Assembly (NCBI GenBank): GCA_002429115.1
Contig: DIYS01000142.1
Span: 1-36,463, forward strand
From: Saccharicrinis sp. UBA6048
GTDB taxonomy: Bacteria; Bacteroidota; Bacteroidia; Bacteroidales; Marinilabiliaceae
Direction of reading: 5' to 3'
Length of the DNA stretch: 36,463 bases
This document shows positions 8,201-16,379 of this stretch, in pieces. Below the pieces are notes generated by a model, which did no database searches, was not told the origin of the DNA, and was given only the letters and a program-made list of their open reading frames with translations. Numbering within the stretch: the stretch's first letter is position 1; every line of letters begins with the position of its first letter. A program made the translations under genes and the position numbers.

Positions 8201-9807
8201 AAGTGCTGAATATTTCGGATGGCCTTCAGCGATGTGTTACTATAGCCATCTTTAAGCTTTACTTTCCTGATGATATCAAGGCTTTTTGTGTAAGCAAAGT
8301 CCTTTTGTAGTTTTTCAAATAGTTTCTCATTGTCCTCGTAGAAATAAAAACAATGCCAGATATCAAGCATGTGCTTCTCCCAAACTTCAGGCTTAAACAG
8401 CGGTTGTAACTGTTTAATAGTGGTATTGCCGGCTACTTTCAGGTCATCTTCGTAATTAAATTTCTCATAAGTGAGTTTTAATAACTTGGGGATTTCAGAG
8501 AAATTAAAATTCTTATCTTTTTTATTGATTAATTGTAGTACCTGTTGTTTCTGCTCGTCTGATAAAACCTGGTTTTTTCCATACCGGATATTGTTAAGAA
8601 ATTGGTAGGTGCGAAATAGTTCAAATTCAGGGTGGGAGAGAGGGCATGGCTTTTTACTTCGCTTAATCTGTTTACCATTTTTATCAAATACAAAGTTATC
8701 CTCATTGTTAATTACCGGCAGATTATCTTCAAACCGGCAGTTGGCTAATAATCCCTTTTGCGAACGAAGTGGCCGTTGCCAGAACAAGACGCTTTCGTTG
8801 CTTTTAAACTGGAGTGCTTTTTCACCGTTTTCCAGATTGATCTCCTGTATGTTTCCCGCCAGGAAGTTTTTTAACGGAACAGTTGATGTTGTTGTAACCT
8901 TAGTAATGTGTCCATCTTTTTGCGGGCTGATGGTTATATTTTTAGCACCATATATTTCATTTAAATATTGAATTCTGGATTGATTACGTTTACCATCAAG
9001 CGAACCTTTTAGTTCCCTGGTTCTTTGGAGTTCTGCCATGCGCTCATTCAAGCCAAGGTGCTTAGCTTGCTTGATCCAGATCGCTTCAAATTCTGCAATA
9101 TACATATCACGGGTAGTGTACCTGCCCCTTACGCGAATACTTTGCCCATTTTCATCCCGGATTGATTTGTACGGAACTCCTTCTTGCGGGATAATAGAAT
9201 ACAGGTAGTCGCCTAAGCTTGAGTTTTTAGCTTTTTCTTTTGTGGCGTTAACAGGCAGGATGTTTTCTTCCGGTTTGCCCTTTTCAAATAGTGTTTTGGG
9301 GTCGTCATTCCCTTTTCTGGAACTTAGGAAACCTCTGCGTTGAATGAGATGGTAGAAAATACGCCCTAACTCGTAGAGGCTGATTGGTTCAGAAAGTGCT
9401 TTGCTACGTAATTCGTATGGATTGAGTTTTATCCAATTTCTGAATTCTTCCGCATCAGGAAATTTTTTGCCCTCTGATTTTTGTTGACGATCCCAATTTT
9501 TCCAGCTATTTAATTCCTGATGACTCAAAGGGCACATGCTTTGGTCAATTAAGACTTGAAGAAGCTTGATTTTACGAAGGCGCTTTCGGTAAAAATGGCG
9601 ACGTTTTTGTCTGTTTTCTGTTCGGGTGGCATTATTTGATTTCTCGCTGTCTCCTTTACCAATATCACTAACGCCCGCTGGAAATATACGTACGCCACAA
9701 TCATCAATGCAGTTGTATTGTTCTACTTTATTGTTTTTGAATGTGGCATCCACCACTGCCCAGCCAATGCTGTTAGTGCCCAAGTCAAGTCCTAATATTT
9801 TGCTCAT
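5233..9807 (-). CDS. cas9: Type II-C CRISPR RNA-guided endonuclease Cas9 (large form)
   Basis: The 1524-residue protein has every Cas9 hallmark in order. RuvC-I is MSKILGLDLGTNSIGWAVVD (Asp8). The Arg-rich bridge helix is at about 60-83. RuvC-II is IKVEMGRDLR (Glu676). The HNH domain is IQIEHIIPYSVSLDDSFGNK (His762), with Cys737, Cys739 and Cys780 nearby. RuvC-III is DDHRHHVIDAITIA (His1193, Asp1196). All catalytic positions look intact; Glu761 stands where many Cas9s have Asp before the HNH His. The gap from His762 to His1193 is about 430 residues, against roughly 140-180 in SpCas9 and NmeCas9. The excess (about 905-1157) holds four tandem beta-type repeats of about 55 residues with the pattern DG.YWAK followed by NELLL.G.V. 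With cas1 and cas2 only and no csn2 or cas4, the system is subtype II-C. The PAM cannot be read from this window. Confidence 0.99.
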   Translation of the reverse strand: MSKILGLDLGTNSIGWAVVDATFKNNKVEQYNCIDDCGVRIFPAGVSDIGKGDSEKSNNATRTENRQKRRHFYRKRLRKIKLLQVLIDQSMCPLSHQELNSWKNWDRQQKSEGKKFPDAEEFRNWIKLNPYELRSKALSEPISLYELGRIFYHLIQRRGFLSSRKGNDDPKTLFEKGKPEENILPVNATKEKAKNSSLGDYLYSIIPQEGVPYKSIRDENGQSIRVRGRYTTRDMYIAEFEAIWIKQAKHLGLNERMAELQRTRELKGSLDGKRNQSRIQYLNEIYGAKNITISPQKDGHITKVTTTSTVPLKNFLAGNIQEINLENGEKALQFKSNESVLFWQRPLRSQKGLLANCRFEDNLPVINNEDNFVFDKNGKQIKRSKKPCPLSHPEFELFRTYQFLNNIRYGKNQVLSDEQKQQVLQLINKKDKNFNFSEIPKLLKLTYEKFNYEDDLKVAGNTTIKQLQPLFKPEVWEKHMLDIWHCFYFYEDNEKLFEKLQKDFAYTKSLDIIRKVKLKDGYSNTSLKAIRNIQHFLLMGLQFDRAVILGGIKNAFGKRYEHFGESEQELKAGVLKILNENNKEGEAIEKIKAYLSNPDNHYGFAKDDPHFSHLYHHSQEIEEKDELALWVPELENLRNPIVQQALHETRRLVNALLLKYRKELGDDFEFAQIKVEMGRDLRNNKSQRKKITDNISTNETKNNEARERLAEYGLRPSRNNVQKYLMYKEIVERSGKCTCPYTGKIISINDLLGNANAIQIEHIIPYSVSLDDSFGNKTLCEAHFNNDKGEKTPYEYYTENPDSKIWGANSWDEIVARAFHTLPYPKAKRFTSKKKFEKETFIERQLNDSRYIARKAVELLSNICHDIRVMPGQLTAELRHLWGLNSILQPTQSLVEHTFDINDDKPVPYYAITNEAGETLALHKKYNERPATNENELLLSGYASKNKFDAKSFKIDFKDVDVKDGHYWAKVNVNGSLQLMPQYTSKPQSDKNHIVLRGKVEKGQFKNDTSGNYKTTNIEDGSYWAKFEITNTQFQAPEKNKQPKTKRNQLLLFGTVHNCEFNCYIYNCQTNLPDGKYWLIVDISPDSIEFIKAVNPRPQAHNNEVCISATVDEYGYMVADCDPQYKRKTEHLPGKYFATLSIESKPKELYAVEKEQPKVEKGQKLVEGSIWVDKYSGEIQFDPKKNRDDHRHHVIDAITIALTEQGYLQRLSTENAKRKDKQRGKTNSTEKFPEPWNGFNLDVQKKAANILISFKQNNKTLTKNKKGFSVRGQLHKENVFGLRQSPNMEKAFHRRTKVTELKNNKHVAKIADITIQEHIKKFLKEKHGINTENTKGYTIPKDAFVSNGEWQLFLPNKKGGDEVPIKKVRIREMLGNANRLKGDLNQHVNPRNNHHVLIYKDSDGNLKEDTVQFWTVVERKRQNMPTYLLPEDGDTIVATLETNDMFLLGLSDEEFHSNIENKQILSKHLYRVQKLSSMYYTFRHHLASTIQNQEEEWRIVSFKAWEEANPIKVKISPLGKIQKL

Positions 9808-10059
9808 CTCTTAGGGATTTGTATTATTAATAGGGTAATGTTTTGTTGTTCATAAAATCGACATTAAATGTAGCAAATGAAGTGGTTTCTACCAATAGAT
9901 GATCAGGATTAATGATTTACATTTGAACTTTTAAGTAGTTAAAGGGTGTTTTTATGACATTAAAATAATGGGTTGGGTATGGCAATGATGGTTATGAAGT
10001 GATACTGAGTGGTTTTAAGCTGACTTTGTAATTGTGTTTTTATTTTTCATGATTTATGT

Positions 10060-10090
10060 GTTGTATGTTAATTAACTTTTTATATTTTTG
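10060..10090 (+). promoter_or_regulatory. tracrRNA promoter (Bacteroidota type)
   Basis: A -33 element GTTG (10060-10063) and a perfect -7 box TATTTTTG (10083-10090, matching TAnnTTTG) are separated by 19 bp, the spacing expected for the Bacteroidota primary sigma factor. Transcription should begin near 10096, just before the anti-repeat. The remaining 9808-10059 is AT-rich and must hold the divergent cas9 promoter, but I see no clear match on the minus strand and no gene there. Confidence 0.7.
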
Positions 10091-10096
10091 GAGTAA

Positions 10097-10191
10097 GATT
10101 TTGGATAAATGCTTATTAGAATCTTATCACAATAAGGCCATGTGCCGAAGGAAATTAATCCTATACTCCCGCTTCGGTGGGAGTTTTTTTT
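10097..10191 (+). ncRNA. tracrRNA
   Basis: The anti-repeat has two blocks identical to the plus strand of the CRISPR repeat: GCTTATTAGAATC (10111-10123) and CACAA (10128-10132). They are separated by a 4-nt mismatch (TTAT against AAAC) that would form the bulge recognised by Cas9. Next comes the nexus-like AATAAGGCCATGTGCCG with a GGC/GCC stem (10136-10146), a small AGGA/TCCT stem (10149-10162) and a strong terminator. This layout matches known II-C tracrRNAs. It pairs with the 5' half of the minus-strand repeat RNA, giving 13 + 5 base pairs. The 5' end is inferred from the promoter. The gene is divergent from cas9 and lies just outside its 5' end. Confidence 0.93.
10165..10191 (+). terminator. 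tracrRNA rho-independent terminator
   Basis: The stem ACTCCC...GGGAGT (10165-10184) encloses the loop GCTTCGGT and is followed by an unbroken T run to 10191. It forms the last hairpin of the tracrRNA. Confidence 0.92.
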
Positions 10192-10196
10192 GTCGG

Positions 10197-10229
10197 AGAG
10201 CTAACAGGTTTTGAAAACCTGTTAGCTCT
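10197..10229. repeat. REP-like palindrome, copy 6 (tracrRNA/ccoI boundary)
   Basis: A 33-bp perfect palindrome with arms AGAGCTAACAGGTTTT and central base G. The outer bases differ from the other copies (GAGC instead of GACC) but change on both sides together, so the hairpin is kept. It marks the right limit of the CRISPR region; none was seen farther right. Confidence 0.9.
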
Positions 10230-10304
10230 TTGTTTTAAAAAATCCAAATTAAACAATTCAACCTCTTTATTCTTTATACTACCGCACATCTTTAAAACAG
10301 GTTT

Positions 10305-12674
10305 ATGTCCAAAACATGCTACCATTGCGGAAGCCCATCTCAATCGTGGGTTCGTCACGACGATAAAGACTTTTGTTGTGAAGGCTGCGTAATGGTTTAT
10401 GATATACTGAAAGATAATGATATGGGTGCTTATTACGATATTGAAAAGGCACCTGGAATTAGAAAAAAAGCGGCTTCAGCAGAGTATTACGATTATCTCG
10501 ATCAGGATGATATTAAGAGAACTGTGCTTGATTTTTACGATGGTTCAATCGGACGTGTCAAGCTGTATATTCCATCCATTCATTGTAGTTCGTGCATTTG
10601 GTTGATTGAGAATTTACATCGCTTGCATAAAGGCGTCGTTCAGTCGTCGGTTAATTTTAATCGCCGCGAAGCGTCTATTACCTTTGATGAAGAGCAGTTA
10701 AAACTAAGTGAGTTGATGGCTTTGCTATCGTCCATAAATTATAAGCCACACATAAAAACTGAAGAGCAGAAGAAGTCGGTTAAGCGCAGTCGGCAACTGG
10801 TTATTAAATTGGGTGTTGCCGGATTTATTTTTGGGAATGTCATGCTTTTGAGCTTTCCTGATTATTTGTCGGATGACATTGTTTTGAATGCCGATATTAT
10901 TGCGTGGTTTAAGTGGATCAGTGTGCTACTGTCAATCCCTGCCATGTTTTTCTCAGGCAACGAATATTTTATCACCGCCTGGAAAAATATCAGACGTGGA
11001 ATTGTATCAATCGATATGCCTATTGCATTAGGTATTATAGCCATTTTTCTGCGTAGTTTATTTGAAATAATCACTGATGCTGGTTCTGGTTATCTCGATT
11101 CGCTTACGGGCTTGGTATTTTTCCTCCTGATAGGTAAATGGTATCAGGCAAAAACCTACGAAGCATTGAGCTTTGATAATGATTTCAGCTCATATTTTCC
11201 CCTTGGTATTACGCGCATTAATGATAACCAGGAAGAAATTGTGCCGATTCACCAACTTGAAACAGGCGATAAGATACAGGTGCGTAATGGTGAGATTATA
11301 CCTGCCGATGCAAAGCTACTCTCTTTGTCGGCTTCCATCGATTACAGCTTTATTACAGGTGAGTCTGTTCCTGTTGCCAAGAAGAAAGAAGAACTGATTT
11401 ATGCCGGCGGCAGGGTAATTGGTAATGCCCTTTTGCTTGAAGTTGAGAAAAAAGTGGAGACAGGTTATCTGGCTGAGTTGTGGAAGGAGCGAAGCGAGAA
11501 TGAGGAAAAGGAATCGATGATATCGCAGACGCTTAATACTGTTAGTAAATACTTCACGATTGCGATTATCCTTATAAGTGCGGCCACAGGGTTTTACTGG
11601 GCCTGGCAGGATGCATCCAAGGCGGTTATGGCTTTTACCTCTGTTTTGATAATTGCTTGTCCTTGTGCTTTAGCGTTGTCAGTGCCGTTTGCTTTTGGTC
11701 ATGCCAGTCGCATTTTGGGACGAAATCATTTGTATCTAAAACTTTCGTCCATCATTGAACGATTAACCAAGGTGGATGCGATCGTATTTGATAAAACAGG
11801 GACTCTGACTGATCCGGATAATTTTGAGGTTAATTTTGAGGGTGAAGAGTTGGATGACTATAGTCTGTCAATGATAAAATCTATTGCTCATCAATCGCGT
11901 CACCCCTTAAGCCGGGCTTTATATCGTTACCTGGCAGATTATAACGATTTTGAAGTTATCGATTTCGAAGAACAGGAAGGAGCCGGAGTCACAGGAATTG
12001 TCATGAATCATTCGGTTAAGCTGGGTTCTGCTGAGTATGTCGATGCTTCCTCAAAAGAAGCTTCTGAGGCAGCTCGTGTTTATGTGAAAATAGACAACCG
12101 TCAATTAGGGCATTTTACCATTAAAAACTTTTATCGCAGCAACTGGAAAACACTATTGCAAAAAGTTCAGGCGTATTCAGAAGTTCATGTTTTATCGGGT
12201 GATAATGATGTGGAGCGTGAAGTATTGCAAGATGTTATTAAGAAGAATGATAATATTCGTTTTTATCAATCGCCCATCGACAAACAGCACTATGTTGAGA
12301 AATTGAAGGCCTCAGGCAAGCGTGTGCTAATGGTAGGAGACGGTTTAAACGACGTTGGAGCATTAAAAGCAGCAGATGTTGGTATTGCAGTGGCGGATGA
12401 AGTCTATCAATTCTCACCATCGAGTGATGTCATAATCCGGGCGAATGATTTGGTGTATTTGCCACGATTCATTCGCTTTTCAAAATCGGCTTTGAAAATA
12501 GTATATGCTGCCATTATCATTTCTTTCATCTACAATGTTGTGGGGCTGTCATTTGCTGTTTCAGGAAATCTGAGTCCTCTTTTTGCAGCAGTTTTGATGC
12601 CATTAAGTAGTGTCTCGGTTGTAGTTTTTACAAGCATTAGTGTAATGATGTCGGCTAAGAAGCGGAATTTATAA
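10305..12674 (+). CDS. ccoI: Copper-type P1B ATPase for cbb3 oxidase assembly (CcoI/FixI)
   Basis: The 789-residue inner-membrane P-type ATPase exports or delivers copper for maturation of cbb3 oxidase. The N terminus has a Cys-rich segment (Cys5, Cys8, Cys24, Cys25, Cys28) typical of Bacteroidota CcoI, then a heavy-metal-associated domain with HCSSC (Cys94, Cys97). The membrane and catalytic motifs are TGES (351-354), the ion-binding CPC (452-454), the phosphorylated Asp496 in DKTGTLT, and GDGLND (678-683). It opens the cco cluster, with ccoS 249 bp downstream. The start gives the full CYHCG motif. Confidence 0.95.
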   Translation: MSKTCYHCGSPSQSWVRHDDKDFCCEGCVMVYDILKDNDMGAYYDIEKAPGIRKKAASAEYYDYLDQDDIKRTVLDFYDGSIGRVKLYIPSIHCSSCIWLIENLHRLHKGVVQSSVNFNRREASITFDEEQLKLSELMALLSSINYKPHIKTEEQKKSVKRSRQLVIKLGVAGFIFGNVMLLSFPDYLSDDIVLNADIIAWFKWISVLLSIPAMFFSGNEYFITAWKNIRRGIVSIDMPIALGIIAIFLRSLFEIITDAGSGYLDSLTGLVFFLLIGKWYQAKTYEALSFDNDFSSYFPLGITRINDNQEEIVPIHQLETGDKIQVRNGEIIPADAKLLSLSASIDYSFITGESVPVAKKKEELIYAGGRVIGNALLLEVEKKVETGYLAELWKERSENEEKESMISQTLNTVSKYFTIAIILISAATGFYWAWQDASKAVMAFTSVLIIACPCALALSVPFAFGHASRILGRNHLYLKLSSIIERLTKVDAIVFDKTGTLTDPDNFEVNFEGEELDDYSLSMIKSIAHQSRHPLSRALYRYLADYNDFEVIDFEEQEGAGVTGIVMNHSVKLGSAEYVDASSKEASEAARVYVKIDNRQLGHFTIKNFYRSNWKTLLQKVQAYSEVHVLSGDNDVEREVLQDVIKKNDNIRFYQSPIDKQHYVEKLKASGKRVLMVGDGLNDVGALKAADVGIAVADEVYQFSPSSDVIIRANDLVYLPRFIRFSKSALKIVYAAIIISFIYNVVGLSFAVSGNLSPLFAAVLMPLSSVSVVVFTSISVMMSAKKRNL

Positions 12675-12854
12675 GTGATGAATCTTTATCGAAATCAATC
12701 GGATAGAATTAAAAATTAAGGAATGACAAAATGCTTTGGAGTTTGATTATTAATAAGATGCTCATGGTGACGGTAAAAACTTTAATAAATGTTAAACAAA
12801 CTCCTTATACAGATTGTCATATAGGCGGTAATCGTAAATGGTAAAATGAAGTAA

Positions 12855-12891
12855 TTAAGATACTAAAGTCTTAATATATTTTCTATTTTTG
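12855..12891 (+). promoter_or_regulatory. Candidate ccoS-ccoNO promoter with operator-like inverted repeat
   Basis: A perfect -7 box TATTTTTG lies at 12884-12891. Just upstream, where a -33 element would be, is the inverted repeat TTAAGA-N8-TCTTAA (12855-12874). The 20-bp dyad has the size of a CRP/FNR-type site, but its half-sites are not a textbook FNR motif. An oxygen-responsive activator would fit the operon, by inference only. The rest of 12675-12923 shows no gene. Confidence 0.45.
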
Positions 12892-12923
12892 CCTAATCTC
12901 TTATTAAATAAGTATTTCGATAC

Positions 12924-13133
12924 ATGGAAATAATAATCGTACTTGTGGTGGCCAGTTTATGTGTAGCTCTGATTTTTTTGGGGCTTTTTGTTTGGGCTGT
13001 TAAATCCGGGCAGTACGAAGATGATTACTCTCCATCCGTTCGAATACTATTTGATCAGCATAATAAAGAGGAAAAAGAAACAAATATAAAATCCAAAATT
13101 TCGGATAAAGCACTGTCAAAGCAACGGCTGTAG
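12924..13133 (+). CDS. ccoS: cbb3 oxidase assembly protein CcoS
   Basis: The 69-residue protein has one N-terminal membrane span (about residues 3-27) followed by the CcoS signature GLFVWAVKSGQYEDDYSPSVRILFD. CcoS is needed to load heme and copper into the catalytic subunit. The tail after residue 48 is Lys-rich and not conserved. It starts just after the candidate promoter and is 37 bp upstream of ccoNO. Confidence 0.9.
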   Translation: MEIIIVLVVASLCVALIFLGLFVWAVKSGQYEDDYSPSVRILFDQHNKEEKETNIKSKISDKALSKQRL

Positions 13134-13170
13134 GCAATGCTTTATTTAGTTATAGAAAAATGTTGAACAC

Positions 13171-15324
13171 ATGAAGCAAGAGACGTTTTATTACGACAAT
13201 AAAATTGTCAAATATTTTATGTATGCTACCATTATTTGGGGATTGGTAGGTATGGCAGCGGGAGTGCTGGCCGCACTTCAAATGGCAATGCCAATCTTTA
13301 ACTTCGAGTTGGAGTATACAACTTTTGGTCGTGTCAGACCAATTCATACCAACGCCGCCATATTTGCTTTTGTAGGTAATGGTATTTTTATGGGGGTTTA
13401 TCACTCCATGCAGCGCTTACTCAAAACTCGCATGTATAGTGATGTGTTAAGCTACCTGCATTTTTGGCTATGGCAGTTAATTATTGTTAGTGCTGCTCTC
13501 ACCTTAGCTCTTGGTTTTACAACTGGTAAAGAGTATGCTGAGCTGGAGTGGCCAATTGATATTATGATTGCTGTTGTATGGCTGATATTCGGATGGAACA
13601 TGTTTGGTACCATCATGAAGCGTCGTGTAAAGCACTTGTATGTGGCAATTTGGTTCTACCTGGCAACCTTTATAACCGTCACCGTTTTGCATGTGGTTAA
13701 CTCGGTGGAATTACCAGTGACCCTGTTTAAGAGTTACTCCTGGTATGCTGGTGTTCAGGATGCATTGGTGCAATGGTGGTATGGGCATAATGCCGTAGCA
13801 TTCTTCCTGACAACTCCTTATTTGGGCTTGATGTATTATTATATACCAAAGGCGTCAAATCGTCCGGTATATTCGTATCGTCTTTCGATTGTTCACTTCT
13901 GGTCGTTTCTGTTTATATACATTTGGGCAGGGCCTCACCATTTATTATACACGGCTTTACCTGATTGGGCACAGTCTTTAGGAACTGTATTCTCAATCAT
14001 GCTATTGGCTCCTTCCTGGGGAGGTATGCTCAATGGTTTATTAACCCTGAGAGGTGCCTGGGATAAAGTACGCGAAAGTGCGACACTGAAATTCCTGGTT
14101 GTGGCAGTTACCTGTTATGGTATGGCCACATTCGAAGGACCTATGCTATCACTTAAGAATGTGAATGCCATCAGTCACTTCACAGATTGGACAGTAGCCC
14201 ACGTTCATGTTGGAACATTGGGATGGAATGGTTTTATGACTTTTGGAGTGCTTTATTGGTTAGTACCTCAGATTTTCAAAACAAAACTCTACTCAGAGAA
14301 AATGGCCAATGCTCACTTCTGGATTGGTACATTAGGTATTCTGTTCTACGCAATTCCAATGTACTGGGCAGGATTAGCACAAAGCCTGATGTGGAAAGAA
14401 TTTACTGAAGAGGGATTATTAGCTTATCCGAACTTTCTGGAAACAGTAACACAAATTCGTCCGATGTACTACATGCGTGCCTTTGGTGGATTAATCTACC
14501 TGATAGGAGCTGTGTTAATGGGTATAAACTTATTTAAAACAGCGTCAAGAGGTAAAGTGGCCGCAAATGAAGAAGCCACTGCTGTAGTAGAAGATATAAA
14601 GAAAGGAAAGAAGGGTGAAAAAGCTCATGGATGGTTAGAGCGTAAACCTGTTCAGTTTATGGTGATTTCATTAATTACGGTATTGATCGGAACCTTTATA
14701 GAGCTGATTCCTACCTTCCTGATTAAATCAAATGTGCCTACTATATCAAGTGTTAAACCTTATACACCGCTAGAGCTGGAAGGACGTGATATCTACATCC
14801 GTGAAGGATGTTATAACTGTCACTCACAAATGATTCGTCCATTCCGATCAGAAACAGAACGCTACGGAGAGTATTCAAAAGCTGGTGAGTTTGTCTACGA
14901 TCATCCATTCCAATGGGGATCAAAACGTACAGGACCTGATTTGGCGCGTGAAGGTGTTATGACCGGAAAAATCTACAAACCGGATGCATGGCATTACAAC
15001 CACATGTTAGATCCTCAGAAATTAAATGAGAATTCTATTATGCCAAAATACCCTTGGTTAATAGAAGAAGATATTGATATTAGCAATTTGCCAGCCAAGA
15101 TTCGTGCAATGCAAACACTAGGAGTGCCTTATGAAGAAGGTTATGACGAGAAAGCAGTAGATGCTTATTATGAGCAGGCAGATAAGATTGTTAATAATCT
15201 GAAGGTGGCAGGTATTAAAGAAGCAAATCGTGATAAAGAAATAATTGCTTTGATAGGTTACTTGCAACGATTAGGAACCGATATTTATAAAACAGCTCCT
15301 GCAGAGGTGGCTGAAAATGAATAA
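13171..15324 (+). CDS. ccoNO: cbb3-type cytochrome c oxidase, fused subunits I and II (CcoN-CcoO)
   Basis: The 717-residue protein joins CcoN (about residues 1-480) to CcoO (about 490-717). The CcoN part has about 12 membrane helices; copper-B ligand candidates are His206 in WWYGHNAV and His256-His257 in GPHHLLYTALPDWAQ. The helix TVAHVHVGTLGW carries further heme ligands. The CcoO part begins with a membrane anchor near residue 500 and has one heme c site CYNCH (Cys547, Cys550, His551) followed by SQMIRPF. The enzyme is the terminal high-affinity oxygen reductase of the inner membrane. The N-O fusion is common in Bacteroidota. It is 11 bp from ccoQ. Confidence 0.97.
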   Translation: MKQETFYYDNKIVKYFMYATIIWGLVGMAAGVLAALQMAMPIFNFELEYTTFGRVRPIHTNAAIFAFVGNGIFMGVYHSMQRLLKTRMYSDVLSYLHFWLWQLIIVSAALTLALGFTTGKEYAELEWPIDIMIAVVWLIFGWNMFGTIMKRRVKHLYVAIWFYLATFITVTVLHVVNSVELPVTLFKSYSWYAGVQDALVQWWYGHNAVAFFLTTPYLGLMYYYIPKASNRPVYSYRLSIVHFWSFLFIYIWAGPHHLLYTALPDWAQSLGTVFSIMLLAPSWGGMLNGLLTLRGAWDKVRESATLKFLVVAVTCYGMATFEGPMLSLKNVNAISHFTDWTVAHVHVGTLGWNGFMTFGVLYWLVPQIFKTKLYSEKMANAHFWIGTLGILFYAIPMYWAGLAQSLMWKEFTEEGLLAYPNFLETVTQIRPMYYMRAFGGLIYLIGAVLMGINLFKTASRGKVAANEEATAVVEDIKKGKKGEKAHGWLERKPVQFMVISLITVLIGTFIELIPTFLIKSNVPTISSVKPYTPLELEGRDIYIREGCYNCHSQMIRPFRSETERYGEYSKAGEFVYDHPFQWGSKRTGPDLAREGVMTGKIYKPDAWHYNHMLDPQKLNENSIMPKYPWLIEEDIDISNLPAKIRAMQTLGVPYEEGYDEKAVDAYYEQADKIVNNLKVAGIKEANRDKEIIALIGYLQRLGTDIYKTAPAEVAENE

Positions 15325-15335
15325 AGAAACAAACT

Positions 15336-15530
15336 ATGAAGTTAGTAAGATATTATTTGGAATCAATATCGGGTGTAGAAATATACCCGATTATATCCTT
15401 CATTATCTTTTTTGCATTCTTTTTACTCGTCACATACATGGTGATTCGTATGAAGAAAGAATACATTGATGAAGTTTCGAATTATGCTACGGATAAGGCG
15501 GATGAAATGCCTTCAATAAATGAGAGTTGA
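15336..15530 (+). CDS. ccoQ: CcoQ-like cbb3 oxidase small subunit
   Basis: The 64-residue protein has a single membrane helix (about residues 18-39, IYPIISFIIFFAFFLLVTYM) followed by a short basic and then acidic tail. Size, position between ccoNO and ccoP, and the RMKKEYIDE segment after the helix fit CcoQ, which stabilises the oxidase complex. Sequence conservation in this family is low, so the assignment leans on context. Confidence 0.8.
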   Translation: MKLVRYYLESISGVEIYPIISFIIFFAFFLLVTYMVIRMKKEYIDEVSNYATDKADEMPSINES

Positions 15531-15648
15531 TTGATTAATTATTAATGTAATAGGTAGTCTGAATGGTTGGGTTTATGAAATGTTTAAGCATCAGAAAGAA
15601 ATATAATAGACTACTGCCTACTGACTAATAACTTACAGACTATTTTCT

Positions 15649-16272
15649 ATGGAAGAGAATAAAAAACAAGACCATTTACCGGAAATTGATCCGTTAACGA
15701 ATGATAAGTTTGTTCCCGAACATGAATTTGATGGCATCAGGGAGTTGGCAAATAATCCACCCTGGTGGCTGACCTTCATATTCATTGGCTCTATGTTGTT
15801 TGCCTATGTTTATCTGGCCAAGTATCATTTTTATGGCGATGGTGAATTGCAGATTCAGGAATATGAAAGTGAGATGCTGGCTGCTAATCCGGAAGAGGAA
15901 GAAGAAGCGGCCGGAGGAATTACAATTCAAACAGAAGATATTGACTATTCCGTGCCGTTGGCAGATGCAGCAGGATTAGAAAAAGGTGCTAAAATATTTA
16001 AGACGAACTGTGCTGTCTGTCACCTGGCAGAAGGTCAAGGATTAGTTGGTCCCAACCTGACCGATGAATATTGGATTCATGGTGGTAGTTTTGATGATGT
16101 CGTTCGTATTATTAACAATGGCGTTGTTGAAAAGGGTATGATTGCCTGGAAAGGACAGCTGTCAAAGAAACAAATACATCAGGTGTCCAGCTATGTAATG
16201 ACCTTAGTAGGTACCAATCCACCAAACCCAAAAGATCCTGAAGGGGAGAAGTATGTGCCGGAAGGGGAGTAG
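15649..16272 (+). CDS. ccoP: cbb3 oxidase c-type cytochrome subunit III (CcoP), one heme
   Basis: The 207-residue protein has a cytoplasmic N terminus containing HEFDGIRELANNPPWW, the FixP N-terminal signature, then one membrane helix (about 41-58), an acidic linker (about 70-90), and a cytochrome c domain with CAVCH (Cys121, Cys124, His125) and the distal Met in EKGMIAWKG. It passes electrons from soluble cytochrome c to CcoO. Proteobacterial CcoP has two heme c domains; this one has one, as expected in Bacteroidota. The 118-bp gap before it contains CTACTGCCTACTGACTA (15611-15627), which recurs almost exactly at 18746-18762. Confidence 0.94.
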   Translation: MEENKKQDHLPEIDPLTNDKFVPEHEFDGIRELANNPPWWLTFIFIGSMLFAYVYLAKYHFYGDGELQIQEYESEMLAANPEEEEEAAGGITIQTEDIDYSVPLADAAGLEKGAKIFKTNCAVCHLAEGQGLVGPNLTDEYWIHGGSFDDVVRIINNGVVEKGMIAWKGQLSKKQIHQVSSYVMTLVGTNPPNPKDPEGEKYVPEGE

Positions 16273-16333
16273 GTTGTTTGTTATAGTGAGTTTATGAGTT
16301 TAATTGTTTAAAAGTTGAACTTGTATATTGGAT

Positions 16334-16361
16334 ATTGTCGAATTGCTTAATTGTCGAATTG
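16334..16361. repeat. Left 28-bp inverted repeat flanking the four-helix-bundle gene
   Basis: On the minus strand this reads CAATTCGACA-N6-CAATTCGACAAT, matching the right copy at 16744-16771 in 22 fixed positions. Only the central six bases differ. Each copy is itself a direct repeat of a CAATTCGACA unit. Confidence 0.85.
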
Positions 16362-16379
16362 TAGTTAATCAATTAAAAT

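Noticed and set aside
10177..10392. Overlapping small frames on both strands at the tracrRNA/ccoI junction
   Set aside because: They cross the tracrRNA terminator, the palindrome and the ccoI start; shadows only.
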